In this document: positions 1-6,094 of the stretch, piece after piece
How the letters are laid out: each line of letters begins with the position of its first letter
Position numbering within the stretch: the first letter of the stretch is position 1
Assembly (NCBI GenBank): GCA_022822575.1
Contig: JAJEBJ010000461.1
Span: forward strand, 1 to 11,805
Reading direction: 5' to 3'
DNA length: 11,805 bases
From: Alphaproteobacteria bacterium
GTDB taxonomy: Bacteria; Pseudomonadota; Alphaproteobacteria; SP197
Made by a program: the position numbers and the translations under genes
The notes under the pieces: model-generated
Told to the model about the DNA's origin: nothing
Seen by the model: only the letters and a program-made list of their open reading frames with translations
Databases searched by the model: none

Positions 1-2
1 AC

Positions 3-383
3 ATTGCCGCCTCTGTTCCTTCCTACGCACAGTCGGTGAAGCTGGCCCCAGAGGAACCGCTGCTGCGGATCAACCTGGCACGCAGCCTGCTGCAACTCGA
101 CGAGACGACCGGCTGGCGCGAGGCGGTTCGCCATCTCGACGAGGCCCGTGTCCATGAGAGCGACATGCCGGTGACATGGAGCCTGCTTGGCCATGCCTTC
201 GAAAAGCTGGGCGATGCGGCGCGGTCCCGGGTTGCACGTGCCGAGATGCACTATCTGAGAGGCGAACTCCATCGCGCCCGCGTCCTTGCACGGGACGCTA
301 TCGATGGCCTCGAGACAGGGACCACCGACTGGTTTCGTGCCACGGACATCCTGGCGGCCACGGACTTCCTGGAAGGAGGGTGA
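3..383 (+). CDS. M48-family metalloprotease, C-terminal TPR part (5' end outside window)
   Basis: This frame is open from the window edge to a TGA at 381-383, so it is the 3' end of a gene that starts upstream. The GTG at 36 is internal. The visible 126 residues are helical and Ala/Leu/Arg-rich with a tetratricopeptide-like rhythm: YAQSVKLAPEEPLLRINLAR, then WSLLGHAFEKLGDAARSRVA, then a C-terminal segment AEMHYLRGELHRARVLARDA ending near DWFRATDIL. This matches my memory of the tail of alphaproteobacterial BepA/YfgC-like M48 peptidases, periplasmic outer-membrane quality-control proteases with an N-terminal HEXXH domain and C-terminal TPRs. The HEXXH zinc site would lie outside the window and cannot be checked. 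The alternative is another TPR protein. The next gene, aroQ, begins 109 bases downstream. Confidence 0.7.
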   Translation: MAASVPSYAQSVKLAPEEPLLRINLARSLLQLDETTGWREAVRHLDEARVHESDMPVTWSLLGHAFEKLGDAARSRVARAEMHYLRGELHRARVLARDAIDGLETGTTDWFRATDILAATDFLEGG

Positions 384-492
384 CCGCCGGCAGCAGTTGC
401 ACCGGCCGGCAGGGCAGTGTGAAATGGGTCGTCGTTCCATGCCGGGAGGTGGTGCCCGGGCGAGGGCGGCTGCGGCTCTTCTTGGGGATGAC

Positions 493-948
493 ATGCCCGG
501 TGATATCCGAATCCTGATTCTCAATGGACCCAATCTCAACCTTCTCGGCACAAGGGAACCGGGGGTCTACGGTCTGCAGACGCTGTCCGACATCGAGGAT
601 GCCGTGCGCCGACGGGCTGGTGAGCTTTCCATGGTGGTGGACTTCCTGCAGAGCAACCACGAAGGCGAACTGATCGATGCCATCCAGAACGCCGGTGACC
701 AGACGAACGCGGTGGTTATCAATGCCGGCGGACTGACTCATACATCTGTGGCTCTCGCCGATGCCCTCAGAGCTTTCGACGGTGTCATTGTCGAGGTCCA
801 TCTCTCCAACATTCACGCCAGGGAACCTTTCCGGCACCATTCGCATGTGGCGGCTGTCGCCGAAGGGTCGATTTGCGGATTCGGTGGCCACGGCTACATA
901 CTGGCCTTAGAGGCCATTCACACCATTGTCGGATCTCCTTCACCATGA
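493..948 (+). CDS. aroQ: Type II 3-dehydroquinate dehydratase
   Basis: Converts 3-dehydroquinate to 3-dehydroshikimate, the third shikimate-pathway step, in the cytoplasm as a dodecamer. The 151-residue product is the usual type II length. It carries the N-terminal signature NGPNLNLLGTREPGVYG with active-site Arg21 and catalytic Tyr26. Downstream are Asn77 and His83 in NAGGLTHTS, and the EVHLSN segment with catalytic His103 followed by AREPFR. The 77-85 loop differs slightly from the common NPGAYTHTS form. The frame is open further upstream, with ATG codons at 286 and 424, but homology begins at 493, which has a GGGGA Shine-Dalgarno at 485-489. The TGA overlaps the accB start as ATGA, so the genes are probably translationally coupled. 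Confidence 0.95.
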   Translation: MPGDIRILILNGPNLNLLGTREPGVYGLQTLSDIEDAVRRRAGELSMVVDFLQSNHEGELIDAIQNAGDQTNAVVINAGGLTHTSVALADALRAFDGVIVEVHLSNIHAREPFRHHSHVAAVAEGSICGFGGHGYILALEAIHTIVGSPSP

Positions 949-1418
949 GCCATGAACCCTTTCCGCTCGACGCGGAGGCGATCCGGGAACTGGCGCGCCT
1001 GCTTGAGGAAACCGGTCTTGTTGAAATCGAGGTGGAAGACGCCGGACGCAAGCTGCGCGTGGTGCGCGGACAAGACTCCGTTTCCGCCTTCCCCTTGCCC
1101 CAGGCCGCCGTGCATCCGCCGGAAGCGGCTCACGCCGCGCACCCTCCGGAAACTCCCCAGGAAACCGTTGGCGAGGGTGCCGTTCGCTCACCGATGGTCG
1201 GCACCGCCTATCTGGCGGCTGAACCCGGTGCGACCTCCTTCGTGACGGTGGGGGACGAGGTCGCGGAGGGCGACACCTTGCTGATCGTCGAGGCCATGAA
1301 GGTCATGAATCCGATCCTCGCACCCCACGGCGGCACCGTGACCCAGATTCTCGTCTCCGACGGCAGGCCGGTCGAATACGGCCAGGTTCTCATGGTCATC
1401 GACCCGGCGCATGTTTGA
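945..1418 (+). CDS. accB: Acetyl-CoA carboxylase biotin carboxyl carrier protein
   Basis: Carries the biotin that shuttles carboxyl groups from biotin carboxylase (AccC) to the carboxyltransferase in the first step of fatty acid synthesis. The 157-residue product has a short helical N-terminal region (about 1-42), a Pro/Ala/His-rich flexible linker (about 48-74) and a C-terminal biotinyl domain (about 78-155). The domain holds the hallmark EAMKVMN, with Lys119 as the biotinylation site, and ends VLMVIDP. The ATG at 945 overlaps the aroQ stop (ATGA). An in-frame start farther up at 873 would add 24 residues lying inside aroQ and is unlikely. The 3' end overlaps accC by 8 bases. The length is typical for the family. 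Confidence 0.95.
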   Translation: MSHEPFPLDAEAIRELARLLEETGLVEIEVEDAGRKLRVVRGQDSVSAFPLPQAAVHPPEAAHAAHPPETPQETVGEGAVRSPMVGTAYLAAEPGATSFVTVGDEVAEGDTLLIVEAMKVMNPILAPHGGTVTQILVSDGRPVEYGQVLMVIDPAHV

Positions 1419-2754
1419 CAAGGTTCTCATTGCCAATCGAGGGGAAGTAGCCCTTCGCATTCATCGAGCCTGCCGGGAAATGGGTATCCGCACCGTTGCT
1501 GTCCATTCCGAGGTGGATACCAACGCGATGCATGTCCGCCTTGCCGACGAGAGTGTGTGCATCGGACCGGCGCCGGCACGCGACAGCTATCTCAATGTTC
1601 CGGCCATCCTTGCGGCCGCCGAGGTCACCGGCGCCGATGCCATACATCCCGGATACGGCTTCCTGTCCGAGAACAGCCGGTTTGCCGAGATCGTCGAGGA
1701 ACATGGCATCACGTTCATCGGGCCGGGTAGCGAACATATCCGCCTGATGGGCGACAAGATGGCGGCACGCAACAAGGCACGGGATCTCGGGATCCCGGTT
1801 CTGCCAGGGTCCGACGGCGTGGTGCGAGACGCGGTCGAAGCCGCAACGATCGCTCAGGAGATCGGCTATCCGGTCCTCCTCAAGGCGGCATCCGGCGGAG
1901 GCGGCCGCGGTATCTCCCTGGTGGAGGACGACTCCCGCATGGAAGCGACTTTTGCCCGGTCGAGGCGCGAGTCGGAGGCTGCATTCGGCGACGGATCCCT
2001 CTACGTCGAGAAGTTCCTGACCAATCCACGCCATATCGAGATCCAGGTCGCCGGCGACCTCGAAGGACGTGTCGTTCACCTCGGCGAACGCGACTGCTCT
2101 GTGCAGCGCCGTCATCAGAAGATCGTCGAAGAGGCGCCAAGTCCGGCGCTTAATGCCGGCCAGAGGCTCGCCATTGGCGAACTCGTCGTCGATGCGATGG
2201 CCAGGCTTGGTTACAGGAATCTCGGGACGGTGGAATTCCTCTACGAGGACGGTGCGTTTCACTTCATCGAGATGAATACCCGGTTGCAGGTCGAGCACCC
2301 CGTCACGGAAATGGTGACCGGCATCGACCTCGTGCGTGAACAGATCCGCCTTTCCTCCGGCGCACCGCTCAGCTTCAGCCAGGATGACGTGACGATGACC
2401 GGTCATGCGATCGAATGCCGGATCAATGCCGAGAGCCCTTTTTCCTTCATGCCCTCGCCAGGCCAGGTGACCACCTACCACGCGCCGGGAGGCATGAGCG
2501 TGCGGATCGATTCGGCGCTCTACTCCGGCTATACGGTACCGCCGACCTACGACAACCTGATCGCCAAGCTGGTGGTGTGCGGACGCAATCGCAATGAAAG
2601 CATGATGCGATTGAGACGGGCACTCGAGGAATTCGCCATCGACGGCATCGAGACTACCATCCCGCTCCACCAGGCGCTTCTCGGCAACCAGGACTTCGCC
2701 AATGGTCACTACGACGTGACGTGGCTGGAACGCTTCCTTGCCTCCGCAACCTGA
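1411..2754 (+). CDS. accC: Acetyl-CoA carboxylase biotin carboxylase subunit
   Basis: ATP-dependent carboxylation of the biotin on AccB, using bicarbonate, as part of cytoplasmic acetyl-CoA carboxylase. The 447 residues match the usual bacterial length. The N-terminal domain begins FDKVLIANRGEVALRI. The ATP-grasp domain has Lys116 and Lys158, the glycine-rich loop SGGGGRGI (161-168), His208 (in NPRHIEIQV), Glu275 and Glu287, and the FIEMNTRLQVEHPVTE signature (285-300) with Asn289, Arg291 and Glu295. These positions sit one residue below the E. coli enzyme's. The C-terminal domain includes AIECRINAE. It starts inside the accB tail (8-base overlap) and its own tail overlaps the predicted aat start, consistent with one polycistronic message. 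Confidence 0.97.
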   Translation: MFDKVLIANRGEVALRIHRACREMGIRTVAVHSEVDTNAMHVRLADESVCIGPAPARDSYLNVPAILAAAEVTGADAIHPGYGFLSENSRFAEIVEEHGITFIGPGSEHIRLMGDKMAARNKARDLGIPVLPGSDGVVRDAVEAATIAQEIGYPVLLKAASGGGGRGISLVEDDSRMEATFARSRRESEAAFGDGSLYVEKFLTNPRHIEIQVAGDLEGRVVHLGERDCSVQRRHQKIVEEAPSPALNAGQRLAIGELVVDAMARLGYRNLGTVEFLYEDGAFHFIEMNTRLQVEHPVTEMVTGIDLVREQIRLSSGAPLSFSQDDVTMTGHAIECRINAESPFSFMPSPGQVTTYHAPGGMSVRIDSALYSGYTVPPTYDNLIAKLVVCGRNRNESMMRLRRALEEFAIDGIETTIPLHQALLGNQDFANGHYDVTWLERFLASAT

Positions 2755-3400
2755 ACCGGACGAAACGGCAGGACTGACCACACCGATGCTCCTGTCTGCC
2801 TATGCCAGGGGTCTCTTCCCCATGGCGAGTCACCGGTTCGACAGAAATCCGGAATGGGTGTTTCCATACCGTCGCGGCATCATCCCGCTCGACCGCTTTC
2901 ACGTGCCGCGCAGTCTGGGGAAGGTGTTGAGACGAGGTGGTTTCGAGATCACCGTCAACCGGGCTTTCGCCAGGGTGATTGCCGCCTGTGCCAGGCCGAC
3001 TTCCGGGCGGGAGAACACCTGGATCAGCGTCGGTATCGAGAGGGCCTATACCAGATTGCACCAAGAGGGCCACGCCCACAGTGTCGAGTGCTGGATGAAC
3101 GGCGTGCTGGCCGGCGGTCTCTACGGTGTCCAGCTGCGCGGAGCCTTCTTCGGTGAAAGCATGTTTTCCGACATCACCAATGCCAGCAAGGTGGCGCTGG
3201 TCCACCTTGTCGGACGTCTCGTCAAGGGCGGCTTCATCCTTCTCGACATCCAGTTCGTCACTGATCATCTGCGCATGTTCGGCGCCATTGAGATTACCGG
3301 AGCGGACTATCTGGAGCGCCTCGACAGGGCGCTCTCGATCGAGAGCGCCGACTTCTACTGCCTTCCCCGGTCGATACAGTCCAGAACCCAGATGTCGTAG
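2738..3400 (+). CDS. aat: Leucyl/phenylalanyl-tRNA--protein transferase
   Basis: Transfers Leu or Phe from aminoacyl-tRNA to N-terminal Arg or Lys of proteins, marking them for ClpS/ClpAP in the N-end rule pathway. The 220-residue product shows the family core: YARGLFPMA (22-30), RRGIIPLDRFH (45-55), TWI with Trp95, then GGLYG and FFGESMFS (126-144) with Glu140, NASKVAL, and LLDIQF with Asp170 and Gln172. The start is an uncommon TTG at 2738, 17 bases inside accC, with GGAA at 2727-2730 upstream. The first ATG in frame, at 2786, would remove 16 residues just before the conserved region, so some doubt about the start remains. The last 46 bases overlap the convergent DUF2155 gene and encode a non-conserved tail. 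Confidence 0.93.
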   Translation: MPPQPEPDETAGLTTPMLLSAYARGLFPMASHRFDRNPEWVFPYRRGIIPLDRFHVPRSLGKVLRRGGFEITVNRAFARVIAACARPTSGRENTWISVGIERAYTRLHQEGHAHSVECWMNGVLAGGLYGVQLRGAFFGESMFSDITNASKVALVHLVGRLVKGGFILLDIQFVTDHLRMFGAIEITGADYLERLDRALSIESADFYCLPRSIQSRTQMS

Positions 3401-3792
3401 ACCGGGTGCTCGAGCGCCGACACGCCCGGAGTTCCGGCAAACATCCAGCCGCTGAAGACCTCTGCCGAATCACCCGAACGCCCGTCCCGGATCTCGAGGA
3501 AGGAAGCGCTCTCGGGCGTCTGCCAGGGCGGTGTCTTGCGGCACGCCCTGACGGTCACCTGCAACGTACCGAAGGACCCCGTTTCGCCCACGCCGATGGC
3601 GAAGGCGAAGGCATGACCGGTCACCTTCTCCATTCCGCCAAGGACGACCGTATCGTGGTCCTCGAACACCTGCTCGGCCTCGGCATCGCCGCCAGTGACC
3701 ACGGCCAGGAAGATGCAGGCAATCAGGCGAAGGGCTTGTCCAGCGTTGCCACCAGATCCGCGAGCACCTTCCGCATCTGCTGTTCGTCGCAT
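3355..3792 (-). CDS. DUF2155 domain-containing exported protein
   Basis: Protein of unknown molecular function, recognised as DUF2155, a small alphaproteobacterial exported-protein family. Residues 21-32 form a hydrophobic stretch (LRLIACIFLAVV), followed by a plausible signal peptidase I site near DAEAE (36-40). The mature part carries the family signatures VVLGGMEKVTG (49-59), a GTLQVTVRAC segment (75-84), SASFLEI (95-101), FSGWMFA (113-119) and the C-terminal SALEHPVYDIWVLDC (125-139), with Cys84 and Cys139 the only mature-region cysteines. It is last in a - strand operon. The only ATG, at 3792, lies 70 bases inside the preceding 73-residue gene and gives an unusually long 20-residue n-region. 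The only other canonical start before the mature part, GTG at 3702, would break the signal peptide. The 3' end overlaps aat tail to tail. Confidence 0.85.
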   Translation of the reverse strand: MRRTADAEGARGSGGNAGQALRLIACIFLAVVTGGDAEAEQVFEDHDTVVLGGMEKVTGHAFAFAIGVGETGSFGTLQVTVRACRKTPPWQTPESASFLEIRDGRSGDSAEVFSGWMFAGTPGVSALEHPVYDIWVLDCIDRGRQ

Positions 3793-3944
3793 CCCATCAC
3801 CACCGCATCTTCGAGCGCGTCCTGTGCCATGTCACGAAGCTCGTCAAGATTGTCCTTCAGCACGGCGAGCTTGTCATGGCAGCCAACGGGCTCACCGTCG
3901 GGCGAGAGCCATGTTTCGGGCAGCCAGACCGGTCGCTGATCCAT
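3723..3944 (-). CDS. Unrecognised 73-residue conserved-looking protein
   Basis: I cannot assign a function. The product starts MDQRPVWLPETWLSPDGEPV and then has a predicted alpha-helical, acidic region: LAVLKDNLDELRDMAQDALE (28-47) followed by DAVVMGCDEQQMRKVLADLV (48-67). It has no signal peptide or membrane segment. Cys22 and Cys54 are the only cysteines, the first in VGCHDKL and the second in VMGCDE. The ATG at 3944 is preferred over an upstream start at 4004 that would lie inside mlaD. It follows the mlaD stop by 16 bases and overlaps the DUF2155 gene, so it is cotranscribed. I have a memory of similar short 'hypothetical proteins' in this position in other Rhodospirillales, which supports it being a real gene. 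Confidence 0.75.
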   Translation of the reverse strand: MDQRPVWLPETWLSPDGEPVGCHDKLAVLKDNLDELRDMAQDALEDAVVMGCDEQQMRKVLADLVATLDKPFA

Positions 3945-3960
3945 GAACCCGGCGCCTTCG

Positions 3961-4404
3961 CTATTCTTCGAGGCCGCCGAACATCGACCGCGATACAGCA
4001 TCAATCAAATTGATCGCCCCCTGGGTGTCGGTGAAGAGATGACCGTCACCAGCAACCTCGCCCGTACCCGGGTGGAGGGACACATAGTGACCACCGAGCA
4101 GGCCTGCCGAGGCGATTGCAACGAAGGTGTCGCGCGGCAGACTGACACCGGGTTCAACGGTCATGGCGACTCTTGCCAGGTACCAATCGGGATCGAGATC
4201 CAGTCCCGTCACCTGGCCGACCCTGATACCGGCAATGCGCACATCGTCACCGGCCTGCAGACTGCCGATGTTCTCGAACTCCGCGTGAAAGACCGTGCCG
4301 TCCCCGTCGGAAATGTCCACCCTCTCGTAGACGAAGACCACGAAAGCCACCGCAACAACGATGACGGCGGCGCCGACAAGGGTTTCGAGTGCCCGCCCGC
4401 CCAT
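3961..4404 (-). CDS. mlaD: MCE-domain lipid-transport protein, MlaD-like
   Basis: Probable substrate-binding subunit of an Mla-type ABC lipid transporter, anchored in the inner membrane with its MCE domain in the periplasm. It has 147 residues: an N-terminal transmembrane helix (about 7-27), then an MCE domain (about 37-113) with FHAEFENIGSLQAGDDVRIA, GIRVGQV, LPRDTFVAIASAGLLGGHYV and SLHPG. The short C-terminal tail holds DTQGAINLIDAV. Start ATG 4404 sits one base after the upstream gene's stop, with AGGAA about nine bases before it. No mlaE, mlaF or mlaC is next to it, so any partners must be elsewhere. Placement in an operon with a complex I accessory gene is the pattern I recall for this class. 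The assignment to MlaD, rather than another single-MCE protein, is by length and context. Confidence 0.85.
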   Translation of the reverse strand: MGGRALETLVGAAVIVVAVAFVVFVYERVDISDGDGTVFHAEFENIGSLQAGDDVRIAGIRVGQVTGLDLDPDWYLARVAMTVEPGVSLPRDTFVAIASAGLLGGHYVSLHPGTGEVAGDGHLFTDTQGAINLIDAVSRSMFGGLEE

Positions 4405-4405
4405 C

Positions 4406-4783
4406 TCAGGGAGTTCCTGAATCGTCTTCCGGGCGCCATGCCTCGTAGTCGCCGCTCGCCGGCGCCCGTCTGCCGCCGCGCAGCAGGTGCCCTTTCGGCA
4501 GCCAGGCCTGACCGGTCCCGGTGAGATTGGGCTGGTGTTCCCTTTCCCATGTCCTGGTCTCAAGAGGCGCGCGGCTCGGCGGTTCGGCGATGGTGCGATG
4601 CAGCCAGGCGTTCCAGCCGGGCGGCACCCTGGAGGCCTCGGCCGCGCCCCGGTACATCACCCAGCGGCGGCGCCACCGGCCCTCGGCCACACCCCGTTCC
4701 TGGTAGTAGCGGTTGCCGAACTCGTCCTCGCCCACGGACTCGCCTTTCAAGGTTGTGAAAAGCCACGTGCCGATCCTCGACAT
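4406..4783 (-). CDS. NDUFA12-like complex I accessory subunit
   Basis: Homolog of mitochondrial NDUFA12 (B17.2, 17.2 kDa subunit), a peripheral accessory subunit of NADH:ubiquinone oxidoreductase that alphaproteobacteria share with mitochondria. The 125 residues show the family motifs: KGESVGEDEFGNRYYQ (13-28), RRWVMY (39-44), VPPGWNAWLH (53-62) and a W-x4-HQPNLTGT segment (79-90). The C-terminal tail is Arg/Gly-rich and less conserved. Start ATG 4783 is chosen because GGGAG (4790-4794 on the complement) lies six bases upstream; a TTG two codons earlier would leave no spacing. It is the first gene of the - strand operon, divergent from the STAS gene. Confidence 0.93.
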   Translation of the reverse strand: MSRIGTWLFTTLKGESVGEDEFGNRYYQERGVAEGRWRRRWVMYRGAAEASRVPPGWNAWLHRTIAEPPSRAPLETRTWEREHQPNLTGTGQAWLPKGHLLRGGRRAPASGDYEAWRPEDDSGTP

Positions 4784-4932
4784 GCGCAACTCCCGTCCGA
4801 ATCAGGTGGGCGCCATCATGCGCTCCCGGCTGCCGAGAATCCAGAGAGTTGACGCACGAACGACAGGTTGCAAGGTGCAGACCGCCTGGGGTAGGTTTCA
4901 CCGGCCAGCGACGAGATCCGGGACGACGACAC
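4784..4932. promoter_or_regulatory. Divergent intergenic region (NDUFA12 operon / STAS operon)
   Basis: 149 bases between two divergent genes, so it should hold promoters for both directions. For the STAS direction the best candidate I find is TTGCAA (4868-4873), an 18-base spacer and TAGGTT (4892-4897). A better -35 match, TTGACG (4849-4854), has no convincing -10 at the right distance. No strong hairpin or clear operator is visible. The promoter calls are weak matches made by eye. Confidence 0.3.
4790..4794 (-). promoter_or_regulatory. Ribosome binding site of the NDUFA12-like gene
   Basis: GGGAG on the - strand, six bases before the ATG at 4783. It decides for that ATG over the TTG at 4789, which would directly abut this site. 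Confidence 0.6.
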
Positions 4933-5268
4933 ATGATTATTTCCTCCGACAGCCAGAACGGCGTGACCATCGTTTCGATCAATGGTCGCGTGGATGGGGC
5001 ATCCGCCCCTGAGCTGGAAGGTGAACTCTCCTCCAGGATTCGCGATGGATCCGTTCGTATCCTGCTGGACTGCAACGAGATGAACTACATTTCCAGTGCC
5101 GGGCTGCGTGTCTTTCTCCTGGCGGCCAAACGGTGCAAGCAGGCTGGGGGTCTGCTGTCCATCGCGGCTCTGCAGCCGTCCTGCAGGTCGGTCATCGAAA
5201 TGGGCGGATTTCACACGATCATCGACTGCTACGACTCCCGCGACGAGGCACTCGCGGCCAACGCCTGA
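4933..5268 (+). CDS. STAS-domain protein, anti-sigma-factor-antagonist type
   Basis: A single STAS domain of 111 residues, the family of SpoIIAA/RsbV proteins that bind anti-sigma-factor kinases or scaffold other partners according to phosphorylation state. It shows the strand SDSQNGVTIVSINGRVDG, then ILLDCNEMNYISSAGLRVFL. Ser55 in SSAGL aligns with the phosphorylated serine of SpoIIAA (DSSGL). The C-terminal part has the family's IAALQPSCRSVIEMGGF segment. ATG 4933 is used because upstream in-frame sequence has no homology; the ribosome site is weak (GGGA further upstream). No kinase, phosphatase or sigma factor gene is nearby. The GPP34 gene follows after 12 bases, so the two are almost certainly one operon. 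Confidence 0.9.
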   Translation: MIISSDSQNGVTIVSINGRVDGASAPELEGELSSRIRDGSVRILLDCNEMNYISSAGLRVFLLAAKRCKQAGGLLSIAALQPSCRSVIEMGGFHTIIDCYDSRDEALAANA

Positions 5269-5280
5269 GCCATACTAGAG

Positions 5281-5937
5281 ATGCTGACCTTCATCGAAGA
5301 AATCCTCCTTCTGACACTGGATGACGAGAACGGATCATTCCTTCCCATCCGTGACAACACGATGGATTACGTGCTGGCCGGCGCCGCACTGCTCGACCTC
5401 GCCTTCATCTACCGCATCGACACGGATCCCGAGCGTCTCATGCTCATCGACAGGACACCGCCTGGCATCCCGATGCTTGACCGTGTCCTGGACCGCATTG
5501 CCGGTTCCGCCGAGGACAAGAACACGCGCGACTGGGTCGAGACACTGGCCCGTGAAGAAGCCGAAAACCTGCGCGAAGCCGCCCTCGCCAGGCTGGTGGA
5601 CCAGGGTATTCTGGAGACTCAGGACAAGAAGTTCCTGTGGGTCTTCCGTGCGCGCCGCTATCCGGCCATCGACGGAACTGTCCAGCGTGAGGTGAAACAC
5701 CGCATCGCCGACGTCCTGCTGTCCGACCAGGTGCCCGATCCCCGGGATGTCGCGATCATCTCCCTCGCCGACTCCTGCGCCATCCTGCGCAGCATTTTCT
5801 CGGACCACGGCATGGATTCGCTGCGACCGCGTATCGACCAGGTCCGCAAGCTCGACCTCATCGGCCGGGAGGTGTCCGACACCATCGAGGAAATCGAACG
5901 CACCATGGCGATGGCCATGGCCCGTATTCCGCACTAG
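5281..5937 (+). CDS. GPP34 (GOLPH3/Vps74-like) family protein
   Basis: A 218-residue member of the GPP34 family. In eukaryotes these are Golgi peripheral membrane proteins (GOLPH3, Vps74) that bind PI4P and retain glycosyltransferases; bacterial members have no established role that I know of. Signatures are EEILLLTLDDENGSF (6-20), AGAALLDLAF (33-42), TPPGIPMLDRVLDRI (59-73), DWVETLA (84-90), ALARLVDQGILETQDKKFLW (101-120), the RRYP motif (125-128) and a C-terminal helical block with DPRDVAIISLADSC (153-166). By hand alignment the PI4P-pocket Trp81 and Arg90 of human GOLPH3 fall on Arg24 and Ala33 here, so PI4P binding is unlikely to be retained. There is no signal peptide or clear transmembrane helix. 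It is paired with the upstream STAS gene. Confidence 0.9.
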   Translation: MLTFIEEILLLTLDDENGSFLPIRDNTMDYVLAGAALLDLAFIYRIDTDPERLMLIDRTPPGIPMLDRVLDRIAGSAEDKNTRDWVETLAREEAENLREAALARLVDQGILETQDKKFLWVFRARRYPAIDGTVQREVKHRIADVLLSDQVPDPRDVAIISLADSCAILRSIFSDHGMDSLRPRIDQVRKLDLIGREVSDTIEEIERTMAMAMARIPH

Positions 5938-6094
5938 GACAGTCAGCCTGGCGGTCTGCCAATTCGTGCGGTGCCACGAGTCCTTCGGGACCCGGGAGAG
6001 ATCATGTTGTTGAACGCCCTGCCGGATGCTAGAGATTCTTCAGCCCGGCAAACGGAGCCAATGAGCCAATCCACACGTGTCGAGGGAGCAGGTG
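5938..6094. other. Intergenic region before the acyl-CoA dehydrogenase gene
   Basis: 157 bases with no supported gene. GTCC-TTCG-GGAC (5980-5991) is a small hairpin with a stable UUCG-type loop, but it has only four pairs and no T-tract, so it is at most a weak terminator for the STAS-GPP34 operon. A possible promoter for the next gene is TTGTTG (6007-6012), 17 bases, TAGAGA (6030-6035), a poor match. The acyl-CoA dehydrogenase Shine-Dalgarno GGAG is at 6083-6086. Confidence 0.3.

Noticed and set aside
286..492. N-terminal extension of aroQ by up to 69 residues
   Set aside because: The extension is low-complexity, overlaps the upstream gene and precedes the conserved AroQ N-terminus; ATG 493 has a good ribosome site.
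1396..2781. 461-codon open frame on the - strand opposite accC
   Set aside because: A shadow of the unmistakable accC gene; the translated product has no recognisable domain.
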